NCBI GenBank assembly: GCA_005239435.1
Contig: SZNP01000007.1
Span: 124,001-188,000 of the forward strand
DNA from: Halorussus salinisoli
Lineage (GTDB): Archaea; Halobacteriota; Halobacteria; Halobacteriales; Haladaptataceae
Length of the DNA stretch: 64,000 nt
Reading direction: 5' to 3'
The notes beneath the pieces are model-generated. The model was not told the DNA's origin and made no database searches. It saw only the letters and a list, made by a program, of their open reading frames with translations. Positions 33,929-43,195 of the stretch are shown in pieces. Every line of letters starts with the position of its first letter. Positions within the stretch are counted from its first letter, which is position 1. The translations under genes and the position numbers were made by a program.

Positions 33929-34600
33929 GTGGTTCAGAACCTCGCCGAAGCATTGATGGTGAACCCGTTCACCGTGATGAACACGGTCGGATTGGTCGCG
34001 TTCGCGCTCGTCGGGGCGACCAAAGCGATACGCGAGGAGTTCGACGTGTTCGGGGTCGCAGTCGTCGGACTGGTCACGGCGTTCGCTGGCGGGGCGACGC
34101 GCGACCTGCTCGTGAATCGCGTCCCGTTGGCGCTCAGGTCCCTCGGCGAGATTAGCCTCGGGATGCTCGGCGTGGGTCTGGCGGTCGGACTGAGCGTCGT
34201 CCTCGACTCCCCGGACGACCACCCGATAACGCTGTTCTCCGACGCCGTCGGACTCGCCGCGTTCACCACGGCCGGGGCCATCGTAGCGAGCGACGCTGGC
34301 GTCTCGGCCTTCGGCGTCGTCGCCGTCGGAACCATCAACGCGGTGGGTGGCGGTGCCTTCGCGGACATCCTCCTCGACAGGTCGCCGTTCATCCTCTTCG
34401 ACGATTTTTACGCGAGTTGTGCGGTGCTGGGCGGGAGTACGTACTGGGCAGTGACGGCCGTCGGCGGGACCGGGAGTACCGCCGCGGCGGTGTGTGCTGC
34501 GGTGACGGTCGGGACGCGGATGGCGGCGGTCAGCTACGGATGGAATCTCCCTACGGCACAGACCCTCGGGTTGGCTCGCGAAGGGACCGACGACCGATAG
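33929..34600 (+). CDS. TRIC-type cation channel (UPF0126)
   Basis: 223 residues, about seven short membrane helices: TVMNTVGLVAFALVGATKAI, FGVAVVGLVTAFAGGATRDL, GEISLGMLGVGLAVGLSVVL, LFSDAVGLAAFTTAGAIVAS, FGVVAVGTINAVGGGAFADI, YASCAVLGGSTYWAVTAVGG. GGATRD and GGGAFAD are the duplicated glycine-rich family signatures that line the K+ pore in prokaryotic TRIC channels. GTG 33929 has GAGG nine bases upstream; ATG 33956 is an alternative closer to the usual family N-terminus. Confidence 0.88.
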   Translation: MVQNLAEALMVNPFTVMNTVGLVAFALVGATKAIREEFDVFGVAVVGLVTAFAGGATRDLLVNRVPLALRSLGEISLGMLGVGLAVGLSVVLDSPDDHPITLFSDAVGLAAFTTAGAIVASDAGVSAFGVVAVGTINAVGGGAFADILLDRSPFILFDDFYASCAVLGGSTYWAVTAVGGTGSTAAAVCAAVTVGTRMAAVSYGWNLPTAQTLGLAREGTDDR

Positions 34601-34642
34601 CGGGGGTTCTGCGACGACCCCGGAATCGTAGTCGACGAAAAT

Positions 34643-35119
34643 TCACTCCGCCACGTCGGTGACTTCCGCACCCGAGAGGTCCCGGAGTTCGTCGGGCGCG
34701 ATGGGGAAGACCGCCTCCGGGGTGCCCGCGGCGGCCCAGACCGTCTCGAACTCGGTCAGCGTCTCGTCGAGGTAGATCGGAACTTCGGCGTCGTGGCAGA
34801 ACGGCGGCACCCCGCCGATGGACCAACCGAGCGCGGCCTTGATTTCCGCGGCGTTGGCCATCTCCACGTCGCTCTCCGCGATCGAGAGGAGGTCGGCGAG
34901 TTTGGCCTTGCTGACCCGGTTCGCCCCGCTGGTAACGACCACGACGAGTCGGTCACTGGCCTGCATGGCGATACTGCTGGCGATCTGGGCCACGTCACAG
35001 CCGATGGCTTCCGCGGCGTCCTCGGCGGTCTTGGTCCCCTCGGGGAACTCCTTCACCTCCACATCGAAGTCGTACTCCCGTCGGGCGCGGTCGGCGAACT
35101 CCTGCGCTCGGTCGTGCAT
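34643..35119 (-). CDS. YbaK/EbsC-family aminoacyl-tRNA deacylase
   Basis: 158 residues from ATG 35119. The minus-strand CTATTTGAG (about 35143-35151) is 27 bp away, so a leaderless start here is preferred to ATG 35140. Family motifs: AEDAAEAIGCDVAQIASSI, LVVVVTSGANRVSKAKLADL, LGWSIGGVPPFCHDAEVPIY and LDETLTEFETVWAAAG. Such proteins hydrolyse mischarged tRNAs, for example Cys-tRNA(Pro). The Lys in VSKAKL and the GGVPPFxH loop are the expected active-site elements. Confidence 0.9.
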   Translation of the reverse strand: MHDRAQEFADRARREYDFDVEVKEFPEGTKTAEDAAEAIGCDVAQIASSIAMQASDRLVVVVTSGANRVSKAKLADLLSIAESDVEMANAAEIKAALGWSIGGVPPFCHDAEVPIYLDETLTEFETVWAAAGTPEAVFPIAPDELRDLSGAEVTDVAE

Positions 35120-35251
35120 GCCAGTGGGTTGTGTGGGCATGGCTCAAATAGGTCGGGGGTCGAGTGGCGATTTCGCCTTCGAACGTCCTCCGACGGTAGT
35201 TTGGGTAGACGCTCGTCCGGCGGTGGGTTTGTCCGTGCTCTGGCGGTTGTT

Positions 35252-35791
35252 TCACCCACCGATTCCCGCCTCCTCGGTTTCGGCGGGCGACCCGACCCGA
35301 GCGATGGCGGCGTACACCGCGCCGAGCAACACGCCGTAGACGAGATGCGACGTGACGACGACGAGCGGGAACGCGAACTCCCCGACGAGGCCCGGAATCG
35401 GCAGAAGCGGAACCGGCAGTTCGGTCGCGCCGACCGCGTTGAGACCGACCGGGAGCAAAAACCCACCAGTCAGGATACCGAGCGCCGCACCGTACCCCAC
35501 GCCGAGACCCACGAGTTCGGCCGCGCTCGACGTGTAGTCGCTCAGGAGCGTACGGGAGACCACCGCGACGAAAATAAGCGCGAACACCACGCTGTGAAAC
35601 AGGTGTAGGACCCATCCCACGAGGACGGTGGGCCGACCGTAGAGCGCGCCGATGAGCGCCATCGTGCCCGCGCCGAACTGGATGACGAGTCCCATCCCCA
35701 CGCCAGCTATCAGTCCGGCGACGACCGCGCCGCCCCATCTCCGAAGACCCCTCCCGGTCTCGACCGTCGATTCTGTCGTTCTGGTTGCCAT
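35252..35791 (-). CDS. Small polytopic membrane protein of unknown function
   Basis: 179 residues with four to five predicted membrane helices: AVVAGLIAGVGMGLVIQFGA, LVGWVLHLFHSVVFALIFVA, LVGLGVGYGAALGILTGGFL and FAFPLVVVTSHLVYGVLLGA. The two HLxHS/SHLVYG histidines lie within helices. GGTGGGG sits directly upstream of ATG 35791. I do not recognise the family beyond unnamed haloarchaeal membrane proteins. The gap to the trehalose synthase (64 bp, same strand) allows cotranscription. Confidence 0.68.
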   Translation of the reverse strand: MATRTTESTVETGRGLRRWGGAVVAGLIAGVGMGLVIQFGAGTMALIGALYGRPTVLVGWVLHLFHSVVFALIFVAVVSRTLLSDYTSSAAELVGLGVGYGAALGILTGGFLLPVGLNAVGATELPVPLLPIPGLVGEFAFPLVVVTSHLVYGVLLGAVYAAIARVGSPAETEEAGIGG

Positions 35792-35855
35792 TTCCCCACC
35801 GATTCGACTATCGACCTACCCCGGTTTAGCTACTCTCGGACGTGAGTGGGTTCTG

Positions 35856-37424
35856 TCAACTCTGCTCGGTCCGACCGGCCGCGTCGGTTTCCGCGCCGCG
35901 CCGGTCGCTCCGAAGGTCTGTGACCGTGCCGAAGATGTCGTCCATCCACGCGTCGAGGTCGTAGGCCGCGACGAGTTGGCGCAACTGGCGCATGCGCCGC
36001 TTGCGGTCCGTCGGCGAGTCTGTGACCGCCTCGTGGATGGTGTCGGCGAACTCCTCGGTGGCGTAGGGGTTGATGGTGTAGGCGTAGTTGCCGAGGTCCT
36101 CCACCGCGCCCGCGAACTCCGAGAGGACGAGCGCACCGTCGTTTGCGACCTGTGCCGCGACGTACTCCTTGGCGACGAGGTTCATCCCGTCTCGGACCGG
36201 ACTCACCAGCGCGAGGTCGGCGTGCCGGTAGAGACCGTACAGCGACTCGGCCGGGAGCATCTCGGTGACGCCGACGATGGGTTGCCAGTCGTCGGTTCCG
36301 AACCGGTCGTTGACGCGCTCTACGGTCTCGCTGACCTCTCGCTGGAGTTCTCGATAGGCCGGAATCTGGCTCCGACTCTCGCTGGCCTTCTGGACGTAGA
36401 CGAACTCCCCGCGGTACTCGGGCCGGGTTTCGAGCAGGTGTTCGACCGCCCGGACTCGCTCGGGGATGCCCTTGGTGTAGTCGAGACGGTCCACCCCGAC
36501 CGCGACGGTGGCGTCCGGTGCGATGGCACGGGACTCCCGGAAGTCGGCCCAGAAGTCGTCGGCCCCCTCGCTGCCGGCGAGTCGCTCGATGCGGTCGGTG
36601 TCCACGCCCATCGGGAACGACCGCACGAGGGTTTCGTGGCCGTCGTGAATCACCCGGCCCTCGTCCCAGTCGATGGCGGCCCCTTCGATGCAGGCGTCCA
36701 CGCATTCGAGGAAGTGGGCGCAGTGGGGGTCCACGTGGAAGCCGAGGAGGTCGTTAGCGAGCAGGCCCTCCAGCAGTTGATGGTGCTGGGGACACACCTC
36801 GAAGCTCTCTAACGAGGGCCAAGGGATGTGCCAGAACTGCGCGATGGTCGTCTCGTCGCCGACCTGCGACCGGGCTATCGCCGGCGCGAGGCCGAAGTGG
36901 TAGTCCTGAAACCAGATCAGTCCGTCGTCTTCCGAGTCGTCCCGTTCGACGCAGTCGCTGGCGGCGTCGGCGAACCGTCGGTTGACTTCCTCGTAGCGCT
37001 GCCAAAACCGCGGTTCGTAGGTGATGTTACCCACGTCGCCGTGACAGAGCGGCCATAACACCTGGTTGCTGTAGCCGTAGTAGTAGTCCTCGACCTCCTC
37101 GTCGGAGAGCCAGACGCGCTGGAGGGTGTAGGCCGGGTCCTCGGGAGGCACTCGGACTCGACCTCGTTCGTCGGCGACTTCTCGGTCGGCGTCACCGTCG
37201 CCCCACGCGACCCACGTTCCCGAGGCGGCCTGCATCACCGGGTCGAGTCCAGCCGTCAGACCGCCGACCGGTCGTTGGACCTGGATTTCTCTCTCGGTGG
37301 AGTCGTCGCCCTCCTCGGCGTCGGCATCGGCCTCGTAGGTGTGACTGTACGGTTCTCGGTTCGAGACGACGACCAGCCCTTCGGTCGGAGCCGGGCCGTC
37401 GTCGGACGGCTGATTTCCTGTCAT
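35856..37424 (-). CDS. otsA: Trehalose-6-phosphate synthase (GT20)
   Basis: 522 residues. GT20 motifs in order: VVVSNREPY, GGLTAGLDPVMQAASGTWVA, IWFQDYHFGLAP, FWHIPWPSLESFEVCP, LLGFHVDPHCAHFLE, SFPMGVDTDRIE, VGVDRLDYTKGIPERVRAVE, SPVRDGMNLVAKEYVAAQ and a C-terminal SPTDRKRRMRQLRQLV. Transfers glucose from a nucleotide sugar to glucose-6-phosphate. There is no fused phosphatase (OtsB) domain and no separate otsB in the window. Trehalose serves as a compatible solute in several haloarchaea. A 36-residue acidic insert near residue 40 (EADADAEEGDDSTERE) is unusual. Confidence 0.93.
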   Translation of the reverse strand: MTGNQPSDDGPAPTEGLVVVSNREPYSHTYEADADAEEGDDSTEREIQVQRPVGGLTAGLDPVMQAASGTWVAWGDGDADREVADERGRVRVPPEDPAYTLQRVWLSDEEVEDYYYGYSNQVLWPLCHGDVGNITYEPRFWQRYEEVNRRFADAASDCVERDDSEDDGLIWFQDYHFGLAPAIARSQVGDETTIAQFWHIPWPSLESFEVCPQHHQLLEGLLANDLLGFHVDPHCAHFLECVDACIEGAAIDWDEGRVIHDGHETLVRSFPMGVDTDRIERLAGSEGADDFWADFRESRAIAPDATVAVGVDRLDYTKGIPERVRAVEHLLETRPEYRGEFVYVQKASESRSQIPAYRELQREVSETVERVNDRFGTDDWQPIVGVTEMLPAESLYGLYRHADLALVSPVRDGMNLVAKEYVAAQVANDGALVLSEFAGAVEDLGNYAYTINPYATEEFADTIHEAVTDSPTDRKRRMRQLRQLVAAYDLDAWMDDIFGTVTDLRSDRRGAETDAAGRTEQS

Positions 37425-37597
37425 TCAGGTCTCTCGGCGCGGTCTCGGTTCGGTTTCGAATCGGCGGTGGCATCGACCGCTCGTTGTTGGCGAGAGACGT
37501 CCCGCCGTTTCTGGGGAGTAACTGCTGGAGAACGCATCTGTCCTCGAAGGGACGACGCGTTCCCCTTTGTCGTTTTTGGCTATGCCGGTGAATTCAT

Positions 37598-38572
37598 TTA
37601 CTCCCGAAACTCTCGGACCGCCTCGCGGGTCGGCAGTGCGGCCATCGCGCCCGCTCCCGTCGTCGTCACCGCTGCCACCGCGTTGGCGAATCCGAGCATC
37701 TCCGAGAGCGAGATCTCGTCCCTCTCGGCCTCGGCGAGCGCCGCGAGCGCTCCCGCGGTGAAGGCGTCGCCCGCGCCCGTGGTGTCCACTGGTTCGACAT
37801 CGTAGCCGCCGTGAGAGGCCGTGCCACCGCCCCACGGTGCCCGGTCGGTCGCGTGGACGAAGGCCCCGGAACCGCCGAGCGTCACCAGGACCGTGTGCGG
37901 TCCCGTCTCCGCGACGGCTTTCGAGAGGGCCTCGGGCGACTCGCCCTCGAACCCGGCCGCTTGGAGTTCCTCGGTCGTCGCTTTCACCACGTCGGCGAAC
38001 TCGAGCATCTCGGCGACGAGTCCCGAGAAGTCGCGGTCGGTTCGCTCCCACAACTCGGGCCGGGCGTTGGGGTCGAACACGACGGTGCAGTCGCGCTCTG
38101 TCGCACGCTCGGCGAGGTCCAGCGTGGCCGACCGGCCGGGTTCTGCCGCGAGCATCACGCCGCCGACGTACACCCACTCGACCGATTCGAGGGTCTCGTC
38201 GGGGACGCCGCCGGGTTCGACGCGGGTGTCGGCGGTGCCGTCGCGGTAGAAGGTGAAGGCGCGGTCGGCGTCGGCGTCGTGGCTGACGAACGCCAGTGCG
38301 GTCTTGGCTTCGGGGTCGCGCTCGACGAATCGGTCGGGGACGCCGAACGACGAGAGGGTCGCCGCGAGGTGGTCGCCGAAGGGGTCGTCGCCCACGCGCG
38401 TCCAGAACCACGGGGTCGCGTCCAGGCGCGCGAGCGCGACGGCCACGTTCGCGGGCGCGCCGCCCGCGCGCCGGGAGAAGTTCTCCACGTCGGAGAGGGG
38501 ACCGGTGCTGTCGGGCAGGAAGTCGACGAGCGCCTCGCCAGCGACGAGGACGTCCGGGTCGGAGTCGGTCAT
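37598..38572 (-). CDS. PfkB-family sugar kinase (fructokinase-like)
   Basis: 324 residues. LVAGEALVDFLPD start, RRAGGAPANVAVALARLDA (PfkB signature 1, substrate GG), RVGDDPFGDHL, VVFDPNARPELW, VVKATTEELQAAG, TLGGSGAFV and the anion-hole signature DTTGAGDAFTAGALAAL with catalytic Asp. The GExLxDF opening and length fit fructokinase or 2-keto-3-deoxygluconate kinase subgroups; fructokinase is my preferred reading. Lies between the isomerase and trehalose synthase on the same strand, 72 bp after the isomerase stop. Confidence 0.88.
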   Translation of the reverse strand: MTDSDPDVLVAGEALVDFLPDSTGPLSDVENFSRRAGGAPANVAVALARLDATPWFWTRVGDDPFGDHLAATLSSFGVPDRFVERDPEAKTALAFVSHDADADRAFTFYRDGTADTRVEPGGVPDETLESVEWVYVGGVMLAAEPGRSATLDLAERATERDCTVVFDPNARPELWERTDRDFSGLVAEMLEFADVVKATTEELQAAGFEGESPEALSKAVAETGPHTVLVTLGGSGAFVHATDRAPWGGGTASHGGYDVEPVDTTGAGDAFTAGALAALAEAERDEISLSEMLGFANAVAAVTTTGAGAMAALPTREAVREFRE

Positions 38573-38644
38573 CGGTACGTATCGTCGGCGGGACGCCGGA
38601 AAAGGATTTACGAGACTGGCAGAAGTTAGCTTTCGTTCACGGAA

Positions 38645-39427
38645 TCAGTCTTCCACGTTCGCCAGTACGTCGTCCAGATACTCCTTGCTCACGCCGATAT
38701 ACCCGTACTCCAGCGTAAATACCTCCAGCGAGAGCGTACCGTTCCATCCCTCGGGGAGCGCGCTCAGAATCCGCTCGAAGTCGAGCGTTCCCGACCCGAA
38801 CGGCAGGTGTTCGTCCCGTGGCTTCCGGGTGTCGTTGAGGTGGAAGTGCGAGATTCGGTCGCCGTGGTCGCCGACGAAGGCCGCCATCTCCGCCGAATCG
38901 AGACCGTCCACGCGGGCGTGGCCCGTGTCGAGGGTCATCGCGGCGTCGGTCTCGGCGAACAGGTCGGGGAAGTTCTGCGTCGAGAAGACGCCGCGGGGGA
39001 TGTTCTCGAAGCAGACCTCGAAGTCGTCGGGCGTCTCGGCGTCCACCTCGCGGACCGAGGCGAGGACGACCTCGCGGAGATCGGCGTCGTCCCACGCCGG
39101 TCTCCACGCTTTCGAGTCGGCGTGGGCGACTCCCTTCTCGGCCCCCATCTCGGCCGCGGTCTCGGCCGCCGCGACGAGTTCCCGAATCGCGCCCTCCCGG
39201 ACGTGTTCGTAGGTAGACCCCACGTCGAGCGCGAACGGGAGGTGGACCATCAGGTCGAGGTCCCGTGCCGCGGCGGCCTCGCGGACGGCCGCGGGGTCGA
39301 ACTCCCGGCGCTCGTAGTCGCCGTCCATCAGCAGTTCCACGTAGTCGAATCCGAACTCCTCGGCCGCGTCGAATGCCGTCTCGTGGTCCATCCCGATCTG
39401 GGTGACGAATCCGGTGGTGGCGTCCAT
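38645..39427 (-). CDS. Sugar phosphate isomerase/epimerase (xylose-isomerase-like TIM barrel)
   Basis: 260 residues. Candidate metal ligands sit at the expected barrel positions: VCFENIPRG (Glu), TLDTGHARV (Asp/His), ISHFHLNDTR (His/Asp) and LSLEVFTLEYG (Glu). Family AP-endonuclease-2-like. Substrates are typically ketoses or inositols. The minus-strand AGTTAGTC region (39450-39457) is about 27 bp from ATG 39427, so this is probably the leaderless first gene of a run with the PfkB kinase and otsA. Confidence 0.87.
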   Translation of the reverse strand: MDATTGFVTQIGMDHETAFDAAEEFGFDYVELLMDGDYERREFDPAAVREAAAARDLDLMVHLPFALDVGSTYEHVREGAIRELVAAAETAAEMGAEKGVAHADSKAWRPAWDDADLREVVLASVREVDAETPDDFEVCFENIPRGVFSTQNFPDLFAETDAAMTLDTGHARVDGLDSAEMAAFVGDHGDRISHFHLNDTRKPRDEHLPFGSGTLDFERILSALPEGWNGTLSLEVFTLEYGYIGVSKEYLDDVLANVED

Positions 39428-39708
39428 ACCGGGACCACGCCGGGCGACCAGTTAGTCGTTTTCGGGGCGAACCGTCGGGGGAGGGCGACGTCCGCGGCGG
39501 GAAGACGGTCGGTGGAGGTTCGTCGGCCTTCGGACAACTCTGTAATTGTCTCAAATAACAGAACGATTCTACGAGAATGGTATCGGTTTCTTTCCAGAGC
39601 AGACGGTCGGACCTCGTAATGGAGGTCCCGTCGAAGCGCCACCGCGTAACGGCCGATACGGTGTCTGGCCCGTGGTTTCTTACCGATTCCCGGCCAAGTC
39701 AGAGGGAG

Positions 39709-40440
39709 ATGACGGGGGACCCGACAACTGCCGAGAGGGGGGATTCGACGCGCCGAGGGAATGGCGTGCGACCACCGGACGAGAAAGAGCAGGCGACCAC
39801 CGACGCCGAGCGGACGGACGGGAGCGGATCCGATACCGACGCCATCGCTCGGCCCGCGAACGACGCAGGAGACGAGGGCGAGACGGTGTCGCGCCGGGCG
39901 TTCGTCCGGGCGGCGGGCGCGACCGCCGCGGCGGGAGCGGTCGCCGCGACCGGGGCCGACGAGGCGACTGCCCAGGCGGAGACCTACCGCTTCGGCGGCG
40001 AAGTGGCCGCGTGGCAGGGTCGAGAGCCGTCGGCAATCGAGGGGCAATCGAACCCGACCATCGAGTTGGAGGCCGGGAACGAGTACGAGTTCTGGTTCGA
40101 GAACCTCGACGGCCAACCGCACAACATCGTGATACAGGACGGCGACGGGAACGCTATCGCCGAGAGCGAACTCGTACAGGAGCAGGGCGCGACGGGTTCG
40201 ATAACGTTCACCGCGACGCCGCAGATGACCCAGTACATCTGTACGGTCCACCCGACCACGATGGTCGGCGACCTCGAAGTGACCGGCGAACTGGAGGGCG
40301 GCCAAGGTGGCGGCCTCCCGTTCGAGTCCCTCGTGCTCATCGCCGGACTGGCCCTCGCGTTCGTCTCGCCCGTTCTGTTCGCGCTGTTCCTCTTCTCGCG
40401 CAGAGGCGGCGATGGCGACGAAGCGACGGTTAGACGATAG
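39709..40440 (+). CDS. Membrane-anchored cupredoxin (plastocyanin/halocyanin type)
   Basis: 243 residues from ATG 39709, directly preceded by GAGGGAG; earlier in-frame ATGs are rejected. A hydrophilic ~60-residue N-terminus leads into a Tat-like signal (SRRAFVRAAGATAAAGAVAA). The blue-copper fold has GQPHNIVIQ (His ligand), QYICTVHPTTM (Cys, His and Met ligands) in type-1 spacing. After a Gly-rich linker one C-terminal helix (LVLIAGLALAFVSPVLFALF) anchors it. Likely an extracellular electron carrier. The long pre-signal region is unusual for a Tat substrate. Lies 76 bp before the repeat-bearing surface protein on the same strand. Confidence 0.85.
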   Translation: MTGDPTTAERGDSTRRGNGVRPPDEKEQATTDAERTDGSGSDTDAIARPANDAGDEGETVSRRAFVRAAGATAAAGAVAATGADEATAQAETYRFGGEVAAWQGREPSAIEGQSNPTIELEAGNEYEFWFENLDGQPHNIVIQDGDGNAIAESELVQEQGATGSITFTATPQMTQYICTVHPTTMVGDLEVTGELEGGQGGGLPFESLVLIAGLALAFVSPVLFALFLFSRRGGDGDEATVRR

Positions 40441-40516
40441 TCAATTCGTCGTTTCCGCAGTTCAACGACCCTGAACCGCGTGGGCCGTTATTGTCCTCCG
40501 GGACGAACCCCGTGGC

Positions 40517-43195
40517 ATGAAAGCCACCGGACTCGTGATAGTCGTGGCGATGGTCGTCGCGGCTACCGCGACTCCTGCGGTCCCGGCACTCGTTCAGGAA
40601 GAGGGGACGGTCGTCGGCAGACCCAATCTGGACCTCTCGGCGACCGACAACCGGTTCGGGGCGGGCGAGCGGGCGACCCTAGAGATGTTCGTCTCGAACA
40701 GCGGTGACCTGGACCGCGGCGGGCCGTCACAGTACGAAGAACGCGTGACGACCGCGCGCAACGTCCGCCTCGAAATCGACGAGTCCCGGATGGACGAGGC
40801 GCTCGTAGGGAACGTCGAAGTCGAGACCGGGACGGTCTTCGCCGGGACGGTCCCGGAGGGTGTCTCCGGACCGTTCGCGTTCAACGTCGAACTCTCCGAC
40901 TCGCTGGCCCCCGGTACGTACGAGGTTCCGGTCCGGGTCAGTTACGACTACACCAACTTCGTGCGCTACGGTCCCAACACCGCACCGGAGTACGGCGACT
41001 CTTCGCGGACCACCACGGCGTACGTCACCATCGTCGTGGAGGACCGACCGGAGTTCGAGATTCGAACGCAGAATCTCACGCGCGTGACCGCGGGCGACGA
41101 CGCTACCTACCGCCTCGACGTCACGAACACCGGCACGCAAGCCGCCACGAACGCGCAGGTGACCCTCTCGGCCGCCAACTCCTCGGTCTTCTTCGGCGGG
41201 ACCGACGCTCCCCAACAGCAGACCAGCGTCTTCTTCGACCGACTCGAACCCGGCGAGACCCGGTCGTTCGAGGTCACGGTCGGCGCGAGCGCCGACACCG
41301 CGCCCGGCACGTACCTCGCCGACGCCGTGGTCGCCTACGAGAACCCGAACGGCGTCGCCGACCGTTCGCGGCGACTCACCTTCGGGGTCGCGGTCGGCAC
41401 CGAACAGACGTTCGCTCTCCGTAACGTGGACAGTTCGCTCCGGGTCGGCGACACGGGTCTCGTCACGGGCCGGGTCGTCAACACGGGCGAGACCAACGTT
41501 TCGAACGCCGTGGTCGTCCTCGGTGGCAACCAGACCAACTTCCGGCCCCGGGAGACCGAGTTCGCAGTCGGGAACCTCGCGCCGGGCGAATCGGCCAACT
41601 TCAGTTTCAATATCGATACCACCAACCGAACCGACCCCGGTCCCCGCCGGGTCACGTTCCGAGTCCAGTACCGCAACCCCTCGGGCGAAACCCGGACCAG
41701 CGACCCCATCGACGCTCGAGTGGCGGTCGCCCGCGAGCAGGAGTTCGGCGTGAGCGCGACCGCGACCGGCCTTCAGGTCGGCGAGCGCGGAACCATCTCG
41801 GGGACCGTCGCCAACACGGGCGAGGCCAACGTCTCGGACGCCGTGGTCGTTCTCCAGACCGAGGGGACCGGCCTCCAACCGACGACGACCGAGTTCGCGG
41901 TCGATTCGCTCGCGCCGGGTGAGGCCGCCGACTTCGCGTTCGAGGTGTCGGCTCCGAACGACACCGACCCCGGTCTCCGACAGGTGACGTTCCGGGTGCG
42001 TTACCGCAACGCCGACGGCGAAATCCGATTCAGCGACTCGCTTCCCGCCAGCGTCCGGGTCGGCGGGGAGCGCACCTTCGCGGTCCGAGGCGTCGGAAGT
42101 GACCTCAGCGTCGGCGACAGCGGTAACGTCTCGGGCAGGGTCGTCAACACGGGCGAGACCAACGTCTCGAACGCCGTCGTGGTCTTCGAGGCCGAGGCGA
42201 CGAACCTCCAACCACGGAGCGCCGAGTTCGCGGTCGGCGAACTCGAACCCGGCGAGTCGGTCCCGTTCGAGTTCACCGTGGACGTACCCAACGATTCGGA
42301 CCCCGGTCCGCGGCAGGTAGCGTTCCGGGTCCGGTATCGGAATCGAGACGGCGACCCTCGAGTCAGCGACGCGCTCGACGCACGGGTCACGGTGGGCGAA
42401 GAACAGGAGTTCAGCGTCGAGAGCGTCGAGAGCGACCTCCGGGTCGGCGACACCGGAGACGTCGTCGGCGAAGTCGTCAACACCGGCTCCCGGCGAGTGT
42501 CGAACGCGGTCGTGATTCTCCGGACGAACAATCCCAACCTCGACCCCCGGGAGACCGAGTTCGCAGTCGGACGACTCGACCCCGGCGAAGCCGCTCCCTT
42601 CGAGTTCACCGTGGACGTCAACGGCGACGCGGAGGCCGGGCCGCGACAGGTGTCGTACCGGGTGCGCTACCGCAATCAGAACGGCGACTTGCGCGTGAGC
42701 GACGCCTTGGACGCCCGGATCGATATCGCGGAGGAGGTAGACGAATTCCGCGTCGAACCGGCCGACGCGACGGTTCCCGCTGGCGGCTCAGAAGTCGTCG
42801 CGTTCCGCGTCACCAACACCGCGAACGAGACGCTGAGAGACGTCGAAGCGAAACTGTTCGCCAGCGACCCCTTGTCGAGCGACAACGACGAGGCGTTCGT
42901 CTCGCGTCTCGAACCGAACGAGTCCACGACGCTCCAGTTCCGGGTAGGAGTCGACGGTGGCGCGATTCCGAAGACCTACCCGGTGTCGGTGGACTTCACG
43001 TACGAGAACGAGCGCGGCGACACCGTTCTCTCGGACACCTATCGCGTCCCCGTAGACGTGACCGAGCGACAGCGACGCGGACTGCCGTTCCTCTCCGAAG
43101 TGCCCGCGATGGGGTTGCTCGCTGCCGGTGTGGCAATCGTCGCGCTCGTCGTCGCGTGGTGGAAGCGAGAGACCATCGTGCGCCTACTTCCGTGA
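40517..43195 (+). CDS. Exported surface protein with four tandem CARDB-like domains
   Basis: 892 residues. Sec signal (MKATGLVIVVAMVVAATATP), two N-terminal Ig-like domains (LDLSATDNRFGAGERATLEM; TRVTAGDDATYRLDVTNTGT), four tandem CARDB/NEW3-like repeats (residues ~296-739, see repeat feature), a seventh Ig-like domain (ADATVPAGGSEVVAFRVTNT) and a C-terminal membrane helix (MGLLAAGVAIVALVVAWWKR) with a short basic tail. This COG1361-like layout is common in archaeal surface proteins, often beside RND exporters. Probably extends from the membrane into the pseudo-periplasm or S-layer. Function unknown. Next gene on the strand is the S-layer glycoprotein. Confidence 0.82.
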   Translation: MKATGLVIVVAMVVAATATPAVPALVQEEGTVVGRPNLDLSATDNRFGAGERATLEMFVSNSGDLDRGGPSQYEERVTTARNVRLEIDESRMDEALVGNVEVETGTVFAGTVPEGVSGPFAFNVELSDSLAPGTYEVPVRVSYDYTNFVRYGPNTAPEYGDSSRTTTAYVTIVVEDRPEFEIRTQNLTRVTAGDDATYRLDVTNTGTQAATNAQVTLSAANSSVFFGGTDAPQQQTSVFFDRLEPGETRSFEVTVGASADTAPGTYLADAVVAYENPNGVADRSRRLTFGVAVGTEQTFALRNVDSSLRVGDTGLVTGRVVNTGETNVSNAVVVLGGNQTNFRPRETEFAVGNLAPGESANFSFNIDTTNRTDPGPRRVTFRVQYRNPSGETRTSDPIDARVAVAREQEFGVSATATGLQVGERGTISGTVANTGEANVSDAVVVLQTEGTGLQPTTTEFAVDSLAPGEAADFAFEVSAPNDTDPGLRQVTFRVRYRNADGEIRFSDSLPASVRVGGERTFAVRGVGSDLSVGDSGNVSGRVVNTGETNVSNAVVVFEAEATNLQPRSAEFAVGELEPGESVPFEFTVDVPNDSDPGPRQVAFRVRYRNRDGDPRVSDALDARVTVGEEQEFSVESVESDLRVGDTGDVVGEVVNTGSRRVSNAVVILRTNNPNLDPRETEFAVGRLDPGEAAPFEFTVDVNGDAEAGPRQVSYRVRYRNQNGDLRVSDALDARIDIAEEVDEFRVEPADATVPAGGSEVVAFRVTNTANETLRDVEAKLFASDPLSSDNDEAFVSRLEPNESTTLQFRVGVDGGAIPKTYPVSVDFTYENERGDTVLSDTYRVPVDVTERQRRGLPFLSEVPAMGLLAAGVAIVALVVAWWKRETIVRLLP
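41402..42733 (+). repeat. Four in-frame tandem repeats of exactly 333 bp
   Basis: Equivalent codons begin at 41402, 41735, 42068 and 42401 and the last unit ends at 42733, so each unit is 333 bp (111 residues) with no indel. Each starts E(Q/R)xF, then a (S/T)xLxVGxxG motif, VxNTGExNVSNAVVV, TEFAV-LxPGE, DPGPRxVxFRVRYRN and SDxxDARV. The units differ by point changes only. This is an in-frame domain amplification, not a CRISPR or mobile array. Confidence 0.92.

Noticed and set aside
41402..42733. Regular tandem repeats as a possible CRISPR-like array
   Set aside because: Units are 333 bp, in frame and code for CARDB-like domains; there are no short repeats separated by unique spacers and no cas genes.
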